In this document: piece after piece, positions 16,237 to 22,727 of the stretch | Layout of the letters: each line of letters begins with the position of its first letter | Position numbering within the stretch: position 1 is the first letter of the stretch | From: Myxococcales bacterium | GTDB lineage: Bacteria; Myxococcota_A; Polyangia; Polyangiales; Ga0077539 | DNA: 51,153 nucleotides | Direction of reading: 5' to 3' | Assembly: GCA_013298625.1 (NCBI GenBank) | Contig: JAAFIF010000073.1 | Coordinates: 1-51,153, forward strand | The notes under the pieces: model-generated | Seen by the model: the letters and a program-made list of their open reading frames with translations, nothing else | Told to the model about the DNA's origin: nothing | Databases searched by the model: none | Translations under genes and position numbers: made by a program

Positions 16237-17010
16237 TCAGCGCGCGAAGAGAAACGCGTCGAGCGCGGCGACGAGCGCTTCGGGGGCCTCGGCGCAGGGC
16301 AGGTGCCCAGCGTTCTCGATCACGACGCAGCGTCCGCTGTGGGCGCGCGCTGCGAGCTCTTCGAGCTCGGCGACGGGGGTGATCACGTCGTGGCGACCGA
16401 CGACGCAGAGCGTGGGGATCGTGAGCGAGAGCCAGGTGTCCGTTCGATCGGGGCGATCGCGCATGGCGGCGAGCGCCGAGAGGACGCCTTCGCGGCCCTG
16501 CGCGACGGCGATGGCGCGCATCATGTCCGTGGCGATGGGCAGCGGATCGGGCGCGAACAAGCGCGGCTCGAGGCCGGCGTACAGGGCCGTGACTCCTTGC
16601 GACGAGACGATGGCCATGGACTGTTTGCGTCCTGACTTTTGCGCGTCGGAGTCCGCGCCTGCGCGAGAGTCGACGAGGGCGAGCTGAGCGACGCGCGAGG
16701 GGTGGCGCTCGGCGAAGGCGAGGGCGATGTAGCCGCCCATCGAGAGGCCGACGAGCGAGGCGCGGTCGACGGAGAGCGCGTCGAGGGTGCGGGCGAGGTC
16801 ATCGGCGTGCTCGTCGACCGAGCGCGGTGAAGGCATCGACGAGCTGTGGCCGAATCCGCGAAGGTCTGGGCACACGACGCGACGGTGCTGCGCCAGGGGC
16901 CTCGCGACGTGCCTCCACATGCGGCGATCGAAGGGAAAAGCGTGGACGAGCAGCGCGCACGGCCCCTGTCCGTACTCGTCGAAGGGGAGCGTGTAGGTCG
17001 AGTTCGTCAT
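16237..17010 (-). CDS. Alpha/beta hydrolase
   Basis: A 257-residue protein of the alpha/beta-hydrolase fold. The oxyanion region is LLVHAFPFDRRMW, the nucleophile elbow GLSMGG (Ser90), the acid Asp208 in VVGRHDVITPV, and the base His236 in IENAGHLPCAEAP. The overall pattern is closest to the 3-oxoadipate enol-lactonase / non-haem-peroxidase-like group, but the substrate cannot be assigned. The start at 17010 (MTNSTYTLPF) is chosen because the upstream in-frame extension runs into the divergent gene and is not protein-like. It ends 8 bases past the convergent Uma2-like gene. Confidence 0.88.
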   Translation of the reverse strand: MTNSTYTLPFDEYGQGPCALLVHAFPFDRRMWRHVARPLAQHRRVVCPDLRGFGHSSSMPSPRSVDEHADDLARTLDALSVDRASLVGLSMGGYIALAFAERHPSRVAQLALVDSRAGADSDAQKSGRKQSMAIVSSQGVTALYAGLEPRLFAPDPLPIATDMMRAIAVAQGREGVLSALAAMRDRPDRTDTWLSLTIPTLCVVGRHDVITPVAELEELAARAHSGRCVVIENAGHLPCAEAPEALVAALDAFLFAR

Positions 17011-17034
17011 GGGAATTTTCTGGCAGATTGTGAC

Positions 17035-17049
17035 GGACAGAGTATGTCC
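17035..17049. promoter_or_regulatory. Short inverted repeat in a divergent promoter region
   Basis: ggaca (17035-17039) and tgtcc (17045-17049) form an imperfect operator-like dyad with a 5-base spacer between two divergent start codons (17010 and 17111). The half-sites are too short to assign a regulator. Confidence 0.25.
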
Positions 17050-17091
17050 AATTGTGTGTGTCGTCGAACGGCGCGGCCGAGGGGCGCGTGT

Positions 17092-17107
17092 TAGAGCTTT
17101 GGCTCTA
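17092..17107 (+). promoter_or_regulatory. Hairpin directly in front of a start codon
   Basis: tagagc (17092-17097) and gctcta (17102-17107) pair around a 4-base loop; the ATG follows three bases later at 17111. It occupies the place of the Shine-Dalgarno sequence, which is otherwise not visible, so it may limit translation of the following gene. Confidence 0.4.
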
Positions 17108-17110
17108 CCA

Positions 17111-17590
17111 ATGAGCAAGAACGGCGTCGAGAAGGGCAGCAACGCAACCACCAACGGCTCGGCCAACGGCGCGAGCACCACAGCGATCGAGGCGAGCGTC
17201 GGCGCGAGCGGCGCCGGGATGAACGACTTTGTGCGTCAGGCGATCCGCGAGAAGGCCGAGCGCGAGCTGGCGGGGCTTCAGCAGCGGCTGGACGCGGTCG
17301 GCGGCGTCGAGCGCGCGCGGGACGCGCTGCATCGCGTGGCCACGGACGTGACGGCCGCCGCGGGCGCGTACGCGGGCATGACCACGACGGACACCGCCGT
17401 CGCGAGCAAGATGAAGAAGCTGAAGAAGCTCGTCGAAGAGGCGCACGCGCTGGCGACGGACCTGGGAGACGTGCTGGGCGTTGGGCGCGAGCGCGAGGCG
17501 CTCGAGGCGCAGCGGCGAGAGATCGGCAAGGCGCTCGAGGCTGCGGGCATCGACCCGAGCGCGGTGGGCGGGGCGATCGGCAGCGCGTGA
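17111..17590 (+). CDS. Small Ala-rich coiled-coil protein of unknown function
   Basis: A 159-residue protein starting MSKNGVEKGSNATTNGSANG. The first 45 residues are Asn/Ser/Ala/Gly-rich and likely disordered. The rest is helical: FVRQAIREKAERELAGLQQRLDAVGGVERARDAL, then MKKLKKLVEEAHALATDLGDVLGVGREREALEAQRREIGKALEAAGIDPS. No catalytic motif, signal peptide or membrane segment is visible. An upstream in-frame start at 17009 would overlap the divergent hydrolase start and adds an implausible N-terminus. Function is not recognised; a scaffold or DNA-associated role would be guesswork. Confidence 0.6.
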   Translation: MSKNGVEKGSNATTNGSANGASTTAIEASVGASGAGMNDFVRQAIREKAERELAGLQQRLDAVGGVERARDALHRVATDVTAAAGAYAGMTTTDTAVASKMKKLKKLVEEAHALATDLGDVLGVGREREALEAQRREIGKALEAAGIDPSAVGGAIGSA

Positions 17591-17615
17591 GCGCGGCGGT
17601 GGGGGCGCGAATGAG

Positions 17616-18224
17616 TCAGCGCTGGCGGTCGACGCGGTCGTACAGGACGTCGCTTCGCAGCACGAACTTCGCCCCTTCGGTCACCGCGCGACCGGCGTGC
17701 AGCAGCATGTGCTGAAACCACAGGGCGTTGCCGGTGCGCGGTGAGATCCGCTCGTTTTGCTCGGGAAAGTCCGTCTCGCCGCCGGTGAAGTCATCGTTGA
17801 GATAGACGAGCAGCGTGAGCAAGCTGCGCGCGCCGTCCTCACGCGTGTACGACTGATCTTGGTGCAGCCCGAAGCGCTGCCCTTTCTCGTAGCGGTACAC
17901 GCGCAGCGGAAGAAAGACCCCCACGGGCTCCATGGACACGCGCTGTCCGGTGCTGGGCTCTTCGACGTTCATGATCGAAGGAACCGTCCCTCGCACGCGC
18001 TGGTAGAGCGTGTCGGCGAGGGCCGGATCGCGCATCACGGCCGTGCTCGAATCGCGGAGCGGCCGATCGATCACTCGTCCGGTCTGCCCGTTGATCGTCG
18101 CCGGAAGCCAGTCGACGCGCTCGGTCGAGAGGAGGATCTGCGCGCACTCTTCCTGCGAAAACAGCGACGGAACCACCCTCAGCAGCGGCTGCACGAAGTC
18201 GAAGTGCCCGACGTAGAGCGCCAT
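17616..18224 (-). CDS. 2-oxoglutarate/Fe(II)-dependent oxygenase (prolyl-4-hydroxylase-like)
   Basis: A 202-residue protein with the 2OG-Fe(II) facial triad: His121 and Asp123 in GLHQDQSYT, and His176 in QHMLLHAGRAV. Lys186 (KFVLRSDVLY), ten residues later, is the expected 2-oxoglutarate anchor of P4H-type enzymes. The jelly-roll context LLTLLVYLNDDFTGGETDF and PRTGNALWFQH fits the prolyl-4-hydroxylase alpha-subunit-like group. The ATG at 18224 is chosen because the in-frame extension upstream runs through repeat DNA and is not protein-like. The substrate, protein-bound or free amino acid, cannot be told from sequence. Confidence 0.88.
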   Translation of the reverse strand: MALYVGHFDFVQPLLRVVPSLFSQEECAQILLSTERVDWLPATINGQTGRVIDRPLRDSSTAVMRDPALADTLYQRVRGTVPSIMNVEEPSTGQRVSMEPVGVFLPLRVYRYEKGQRFGLHQDQSYTREDGARSLLTLLVYLNDDFTGGETDFPEQNERISPRTGNALWFQHMLLHAGRAVTEGAKFVLRSDVLYDRVDRQR

Positions 18225-18355
18225 GAGAGCGATATGTGCGCGCGGCGCACCAAGGTCAACGCGCGTCGGGGGGGGTGGGGCTCGCCAACCTCCCGACTGC
18301 GGCGATGGCGCGAGGCTCTCGACCCAGCGCCCGCGCGATGGGCGACAACGAGCCC

Positions 18356-18514
18356 GTTGGACGCGCGGCGGTCCCGCGGCGGAGTACGTGACGCGCGGCA
18401 ATGAGCCCGGTGGACGCACGGCGGTCCCGCGGCGGAGCACGTGACGCGCGGCAACGAGCCCGGTGGACGCACGGCGGTCCCGCGGCGGAGTACGTGACGC
18501 GCGGCAATGCGCCC
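18356..18514 (+). repeat. 53-bp tandem repeat, three full units
   Basis: Units run 18356-18408, 18409-18461 and 18462-18514, then continue partially. Each contains acggcggtcccgcggcggag followed by yacgtgacgcgcggcaay. Units differ at only a few positions. The unit contains the CACGTG-like hexamer variants cacgtg and tacgtg. Confidence 0.92.
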
Positions 18515-18868
18515 GGCGGACGCACGGCCAGAGGACAAGCCTCCGGCCTTTGCGCGACGAAGCGTCGCGGAGCGGGCAAGGCGTCCGCCTGCCCTAACCT
18601 GTGCCCCGTGGTTGACCGCGGTGAGCGGCGTCGACGCGAACGCTGCGATGCGGCCCAGGGGTGGACCGAGCCCAACGCGGATCGATCGACGCGCACTACG
18701 AGCGCGATTGCGTGTCCAATCGGGCGCTACTCGTTGGCCAGGCGAACGCTCTGGCCGCGACGCGACGCTTCGTCGCGCAAAGGCCGGAGGCTTGTCCTCT
18801 GGCCGTGCGCCCAACGGGCTCATTGCCGCGCGTCACGTGCTCCGCCGCGGGACCGCCGTGCGCCCAAG
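18465..18868. repeat. Long inverted repeat with arms of about 135 bp
   Basis: The left arm (about 18465-18598) and right arm (about 18733-18868) are reverse complements with few mismatches; both contain ggccagaggacaagcctccg and the tract through gcgacgaagcgtcgc. The spacer is about 134 bp. The left arm begins inside the third 53-bp tandem unit, and the right arm contains an inverted copy of that unit. The transcript could fold into a very large cruciform-like hairpin. No transposase gene is nearby. Confidence 0.88.
18669..18812 (-). repeat. Dispersed repeat element, copy 1 (minus orientation)
   Basis: Read on the minus strand this 144-bp stretch matches 51001-51143 nearly base for base. It starts with gggcgcacggccagaggaca and ends with gatcgatccgcgttgggct. 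It includes the small hairpin gcgacgaagcgtcgc. It overlaps the right arm of the inverted repeat. Confidence 0.9.
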
Positions 18869-18973
18869 GGGCTCTCGGCGCATCACGTGGGAGCGCCCAT
18901 TGGGCTTCGCGGTTGCCCATCCCGTGCGAGCGCTCGCGGCGAGCGCCAACAACACTGACCCCCGTGCGAGCCC

Positions 18974-19002
18974 TTGCGCGGGGTGCGTAGTCCGTGTAGC
19001 AC
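18974..19002 (+). promoter_or_regulatory. Candidate promoter of the FadR-like gene
   Basis: ttgcgc (18974-18979) and tagcac (18997-19002) are spaced by 17 bases, a sigma70-like layout with a weak -10. They lie 61 bases before the start codon and just upstream of the operator palindrome. Confidence 0.35.
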
Positions 19003-19016
19003 TTGGCCAGTCGTCG

Positions 19017-19031
19017 AGTGGTTCAACCACT
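19017..19031. promoter_or_regulatory. FadR/GntR-type operator palindrome
   Basis: The 15-base palindrome agtggttcaaccact contains tggttcaacca, which fits the known FadR-subfamily operator pattern T-N-G-T-N3-A-C-N-A. It lies 33 bases before the start of a FadR-type regulator gene, so autoregulation of the downstream operon is the natural reading. Confidence 0.7.
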
Positions 19032-19063
19032 GAGCCACCCGACCGCTGAGAGTCTGCTGAGTC

Positions 19064-19975
19064 ATGGACGTGCTGCCCAACGCTGAAGCGATCGAACCCG
19101 TCACCCGCGCGAGCGCCGTCGACGCCGTGGCCGAGCAGCTGCGGGCGAGGATCCTGTCGGGCTCGATGGTTCCGGGCGCAAAGCTGCCGCCCGAGCGCGA
19201 CCTCGCCCTGCAGCTCAAGGTCAACCGACTGACCCTGCGCGCCGCCCTCGCGCGGCTCGAAGCGCTGGGGCTCGTCGCGACCCAGCACGGCGTCGGCACG
19301 GTCGTGCGCGATTTTCGTCAGCACGGCGGCATCGAGTCCCTCCCTCGCTTGATCGCCGTCCTGCGCCAGCGCGACCCGCGCGCGTACATCGCCCACGTGC
19401 GAGACGTCTTCGAGCTGCGTCGCACCATCGCCACCGAGGCCGTCGCGCTCGCCGCCGAGCGCCACACGGACGAAGACCTCGCGCGCCTGCACGCCCTCGC
19501 CGAAGCGCAGCTCGATCGCACGGGGGACGTCTTCGCCTTCGCGCGCGGCGACGTCGAGTTCGCGCGCGCCGTCGTGCGCGCGGGCCGCAACCTCGCGCTC
19601 GAGCTGTTGCTCAACACGGTCGCGCGGTTTCCTGACGAAGACCCGGTGCTGACGCGGGCGATGTACCTGCGCCCCATCGCGCAGCAAAAGATGTACGGCC
19701 CGCTGATCGCCCTGGTCTCGTCGCGCGCCGCGCACGAGGCCCGCACCAACCTGCGCGAGGCGCTCGACAAGCTCGACGAGCACAGCCTTCGCTGGATCGA
19801 GCGCGAGGTGCTCGGCGACGAGCCTCCCAGCAACAGCGCCGTCGAATCGCAGAAACACAGCAAGACCCCAGCGCGACGCGCGCCCGAGGCCCGCCGCCCG
19901 AGCGCGCCCAAGCGACCCTCGACCGCCGCGGCTTCGAAGCCCGCGGCCCCAGCACGAAAGCGCAAGACGCCATGA
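19064..19975 (+). CDS. FadR-subfamily GntR transcriptional regulator with basic tail
   Basis: A 303-residue protein. Residues about 17-85 are the GntR winged helix (AVDAVAEQLRARILSGSMVPGAKLPPERDLALQLKVNRLTLRAALARLEALGLVATQHGVGTVV). Residues about 105-240 are an all-helical FCD effector domain (HVRDVFELRRTIATEAVALAAERH). The histidine usually following the conserved Asp (D..FH) is Ala here (DVEFARAV), so the metal site of many FCD domains is weakened. The last 50 residues are Lys/Pro/Ala-rich. The stop overlaps the next start (atga). It probably represses its own operon through the palindrome upstream; the effector may be a fatty-acid-like or organic-acid ligand, which is inference. Confidence 0.88.
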   Translation: MDVLPNAEAIEPVTRASAVDAVAEQLRARILSGSMVPGAKLPPERDLALQLKVNRLTLRAALARLEALGLVATQHGVGTVVRDFRQHGGIESLPRLIAVLRQRDPRAYIAHVRDVFELRRTIATEAVALAAERHTDEDLARLHALAEAQLDRTGDVFAFARGDVEFARAVVRAGRNLALELLLNTVARFPDEDPVLTRAMYLRPIAQQKMYGPLIALVSSRAAHEARTNLREALDKLDEHSLRWIEREVLGDEPPSNSAVESQKHSKTPARRAPEARRPSAPKRPSTAAASKPAAPARKRKTP

Positions 19976-20433
19976 GCATGACCAAGACCGAGAAGCGCAT
20001 CGCGCGCGGCGTGTACGACGCGATGTACCCTGGCGACCCCGACGGGCGCGTGAAGGTGGGAGTCGCCGACGGCGACATCGAGGGCTTTCTCGACGACCTC
20101 GGCGAGAGCTGGGAGTGGCTCGCGTTCACCACCTTGCGCGTGAGCTTCATCGTGGTGGCCATCGCGTCGGTCTTCGTCGCGCGCTCGCTGCGGCGCTTCG
20201 ACACGCTGCCGCGAGAGCGACGGCTGAAGGTGCTCGAGGCGCTCTACACCGCGGACCTCTACTTCGTGCGCCAGCTCGTCACGATGCAGAAGGCCACCGC
20301 GGGGTTTCTCTACGGCGCCATGATCCGCGAGAGCATCGCGCCCGGCCGCGCCCCCGAGGTCGACCACGCGTTCGTCCAGTGGAAGAAGCTCGTCCCCAAG
20401 CACCGCGACGAGCGCTCGAAGGAGGCCGCGTGA
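19972..20433 (+). CDS. Membrane-anchored small subunit for the adjacent GMC oxidoreductase (putative)
   Basis: A 153-residue protein beginning MSMTKTEKRIARGVYDAMYPGDPDG with one membrane helix at about 44-66 (EWLAFTTLRVSFIVVAIASVFVA). The pattern RRFDTLPRERRLKVLEALYTADLYFVRQLVTMQKATAGFLYGA resembles the small-subunit proteins encoded beside GMC dehydrogenases (gluconate-2-dehydrogenase subunit 3-like). It overlaps the regulator stop by 4 bases and the oxidoreductase start by 1 base (tgatg), so translational coupling is likely. It may anchor the flavoprotein to the membrane. The family assignment is tentative. Confidence 0.65.
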   Translation: MSMTKTEKRIARGVYDAMYPGDPDGRVKVGVADGDIEGFLDDLGESWEWLAFTTLRVSFIVVAIASVFVARSLRRFDTLPRERRLKVLEALYTADLYFVRQLVTMQKATAGFLYGAMIRESIAPGRAPEVDHAFVQWKKLVPKHRDERSKEAA

Positions 20434-22013
20434 TGACCCTGCCATGGACGCAATCGTGGGAGAACAAGGGCCGCGACGACGAGCGGCAATACCCCGACGA
20501 CGTCGCGTCGCTGCCTGCGGGCTGCGAGGTCGACGCGCGCACCGTTCGTCGGCCCATCGATGACGAGGTTGATTTCGTCGTCGTGGGCTCTGGGGCCGCG
20601 GGCGCCACCGCCGCGCACACGCTCGCGACGGCGGGCTATTCGGTCGCCATCGTCGAAGAGGGGCCGTGGGTGCGCACGCGGGAGTTTCAGCGGGATTTCT
20701 ACCCGGCGATGAAGCAGCTCTGGCGCGCGATGGGCACGCACGTGGCTGGCGGACGGTCGCTGATCCCGTACATGCAAGGTCGCTGCGTGGGCGGGACGAC
20801 GGTGATCAACTCGGCCATCGCGTGGCGCGCGCCGAGCGCGGTCTTCGAAGACTGGTCTACCCGCTGGGGGCTCGGTCCCGAGATCACCGAGCGCGCGCTG
20901 GACGAGCACTTCACGTGGCTCGAGCGAGAGCTGTCCGTGCGCTCGGTCGACGACAAGGCCCTCGGAGGAAACTCCGCGGTCTTCGCCCTCGGCGCGGCGA
21001 AGCTCGGGATCGAGTCGCATGTGATTCAGCGCTACGACGCTGGCTGCGACGGCAGCGCGAGCTGCTCGAACGGCTGCCGCACCGCGAAGAAGCAAGGGAT
21101 GAACATCACGCTCGTCCCGCGCGCGCTTCGGGCCGGAGCGAAGATCTATCACTCTGCGCAGGTGCGCATCGTCGAGGTGCGCGGCGGTCGCGCGGTGGCG
21201 ATCCTCGCCGAGATGAACGGCCCCGGCGGCCCGCACACCCTCCGCGTCCGCGCGCGCAAGGGCGTGATCATGGCCGCGAGCACCGTGCAGAGCCCGAACA
21301 TCCTGCGCCGCTCGGGGCTGCGCAACGCCCACATCGGGCAGCACTTTCAAGCGCACCCGGGCGTCTCCGTCGCGGCGCGCTTCAAGTTCGACGTGCGAAT
21401 GGACTACGGCGCGACGCAGGGCTTCAACTCCCTCGAGCTCTTGAAGACCCACGGAATCAAGCTCGAGTCCCTCATGCTCCCGCCCGAGCTGGCCATCGCG
21501 CGCCTGCCGGGCCTCGGGCCCGAGCTCATGGATCGCTTCGCGGACTACTCGCGCATCGCGATCTCTGCTGTGGTTATCAAGAGCGAGGCCGAAGGGGTCG
21601 TGTCCGAGCGGTTCGGCGCAGAAAACGTGCGGTTTTCGCTGACCCAAAAGGACATGCGCAACACGCTCGAGGGCCTCGAGCTCACCACGAAGATCCTGTT
21701 CGAAGCCGGCGCCGAAGAGGTCTACCCCGGCGCTCACGGGATGCCGTCGATCCTGCGCTCTGCCGACGACGCCAAGAAGTGGCGCGAGGGCCCCACGGAC
21801 ACGCGCGCGTACAACATGGTGATGACGCACTTGTTCGGCGCGACGCGCATGGCGAAGGACCCGCGCGCCGGCGTCGTGGACACACGATTTCAAACGCACG
21901 AGTGCGAGGGGCTGTACGTCGTGGACTCCGGGGTCTTCCCCACCAACCTCGGCGTGAACCCGCAGCACACGATCATGGCGATGGCGCGGCTCGCGGCCTC
22001 GCGTCTGTGCTGA
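20433..22013 (+). CDS. GMC-family FAD oxidoreductase (long-chain alcohol oxidase-like)
   Basis: A 526-residue flavoprotein. The ADP-binding motif is VDFVVVGSGAAGATAAHTLATAGYSVAIVEEG, followed by GRCVGGTTVINSAIAWRAP (GMC signature). A CDGSASCSNGCRTAKKQGMN segment resembles the Cys-containing region of long-chain alcohol oxidases. The C-terminus HLFGATRMAKDPRAGVVDT, then NLGVNPQHTIMAMARLAA, holds the catalytic His/Asn region. A ribosome-binding site ggagg (20421-20425) sits 7 bases before the ATG. It probably oxidises a primary or secondary alcohol; electrons might pass to the neighbouring c-type haem lipoprotein. The alcohol is unknown, though FadR-type control hints at lipid-derived substrates. 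Confidence 0.88.
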   Translation: MTLPWTQSWENKGRDDERQYPDDVASLPAGCEVDARTVRRPIDDEVDFVVVGSGAAGATAAHTLATAGYSVAIVEEGPWVRTREFQRDFYPAMKQLWRAMGTHVAGGRSLIPYMQGRCVGGTTVINSAIAWRAPSAVFEDWSTRWGLGPEITERALDEHFTWLERELSVRSVDDKALGGNSAVFALGAAKLGIESHVIQRYDAGCDGSASCSNGCRTAKKQGMNITLVPRALRAGAKIYHSAQVRIVEVRGGRAVAILAEMNGPGGPHTLRVRARKGVIMAASTVQSPNILRRSGLRNAHIGQHFQAHPGVSVAARFKFDVRMDYGATQGFNSLELLKTHGIKLESLMLPPELAIARLPGLGPELMDRFADYSRIAISAVVIKSEAEGVVSERFGAENVRFSLTQKDMRNTLEGLELTTKILFEAGAEEVYPGAHGMPSILRSADDAKKWREGPTDTRAYNMVMTHLFGATRMAKDPRAGVVDTRFQTHECEGLYVVDSGVFPTNLGVNPQHTIMAMARLAASRLC

Positions 22014-22019
22014 TTTTTC

Positions 22020-22640
22020 TCAGGGAAGCACGATGCGGCCGGGCGCGCCCATGCTGCCCGTGGCGCCGTGGCAGGCGTTGCAATCGCCGTTGGTCTGCGG
22101 GGTGTTCATCACCCGCGCGCGGCCGTCGAAGATCACTCGCGCGCGGTACGGCGTCGGGATGATCCGCTCGAGGTAGAAGTTGCCCGACGTCCCGAAGGCC
22201 GCGACGTTGTGCACGGTGCCCATCGCGTCGGTGATCTCGACGGTGATCTGCGGGCCGCTGCCGATGCCGCCGTAACAGTTGTTGGGCTCTCGCGCGGTTT
22301 GATAGACCGTCCCTGCCACAGAGAAGACGGGGGCGGCGCGCACGCTCGTGTGGCACTGGATGCACGGGACGCCTGGGTTCATGTGGTCCGAGCCGCGGTT
22401 TCCGCTGGTCCACATCGACCCAGAGGTGCACTGCGGCGGGGCCATGAAGGGGTCGCCCATGAAGCGCGGGTACGCGTCCGGCATCGAGCCGACGTCGGGC
22501 ATCGGGGCAGCTCCGTCCGGCGTCGGCGCCGCGTCCATGCCGACGCTGCCGTCGCTCGGCGGCATCATGGGGTCGCCGCACGCCGAGAGGGATGCGACGA
22601 GGGAGGCGAGGGCGAGCGAGGCGCGCGGTCGGTGCATCAT
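22020..22640 (-). CDS. Putative dihaem c-type cytochrome-like lipoprotein
   Basis: A 206-residue protein with lipobox SLSACG, an Asp/Pro/Met-rich linker, and two CxxCH haem-attachment motifs: CIQCH (in NPGVPCIQCHTSVRAAP) and CNACH (in TNGDCNACHGATGS). Between them lies a beta-rich segment (SVAGTVYQTAREPNNC and VEITDAMGTVHNV). Such proteins are lipid-anchored electron carriers or haem proteins at the periplasmic face. The gene converges on the GMC oxidoreductase with only 6 bases between the stops, so function in the same pathway is possible but expression is separate. It is divergent from the adenylate cyclase gene. Confidence 0.8.
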   Translation of the reverse strand: MMHRPRASLALASLVASLSACGDPMMPPSDGSVGMDAAPTPDGAAPMPDVGSMPDAYPRFMGDPFMAPPQCTSGSMWTSGNRGSDHMNPGVPCIQCHTSVRAAPVFSVAGTVYQTAREPNNCYGGIGSGPQITVEITDAMGTVHNVAAFGTSGNFYLERIIPTPYRARVIFDGRARVMNTPQTNGDCNACHGATGSMGAPGRIVLP

Positions 22641-22727
22641 CGGTGGGGGTGCGCTCAGTTCTACAACAGCGCGCGCGGGACAGCGAAGGCGCGTCGGTGG
22701 CATCGTCCGCCCCGAGGGAATTGCCCA

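Larger units (their letters stand above)
18225..19063. other. 839-bp intergenic region made of repeats and the promoter of the FadR-like gene
   Basis: No credible gene is visible; the open frames here are all low-complexity and follow the repeats. The region holds three 53-bp tandem units, a long inverted repeat, a copy of a dispersed element and, at its right end, a candidate promoter and a FadR-type operator for the gene at 19064. Confidence 0.85.

Noticed and set aside
18356..18514. CRISPR array
   Set aside because: The 53-bp units are contiguous with no unique spacers, so this is a tandem repeat.
18465..18868. Insertion sequence with terminal inverted repeats
   Set aside because: The 134-bp spacer cannot encode a transposase, and no target duplication was seen; kept only as a repeat.
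19010..19035. tRNA T-arm (ggttcaacc)
   Set aside because: No acceptor, D or anticodon stems surround it; it fits a FadR-type operator in front of a FadR-type gene much better.
18225..19063. Short open frames rich in Arg, Ala and Pro in the repeat region
   Set aside because: They follow repeat periodicity in several frames, lack ribosome-binding sites and show no domain features.
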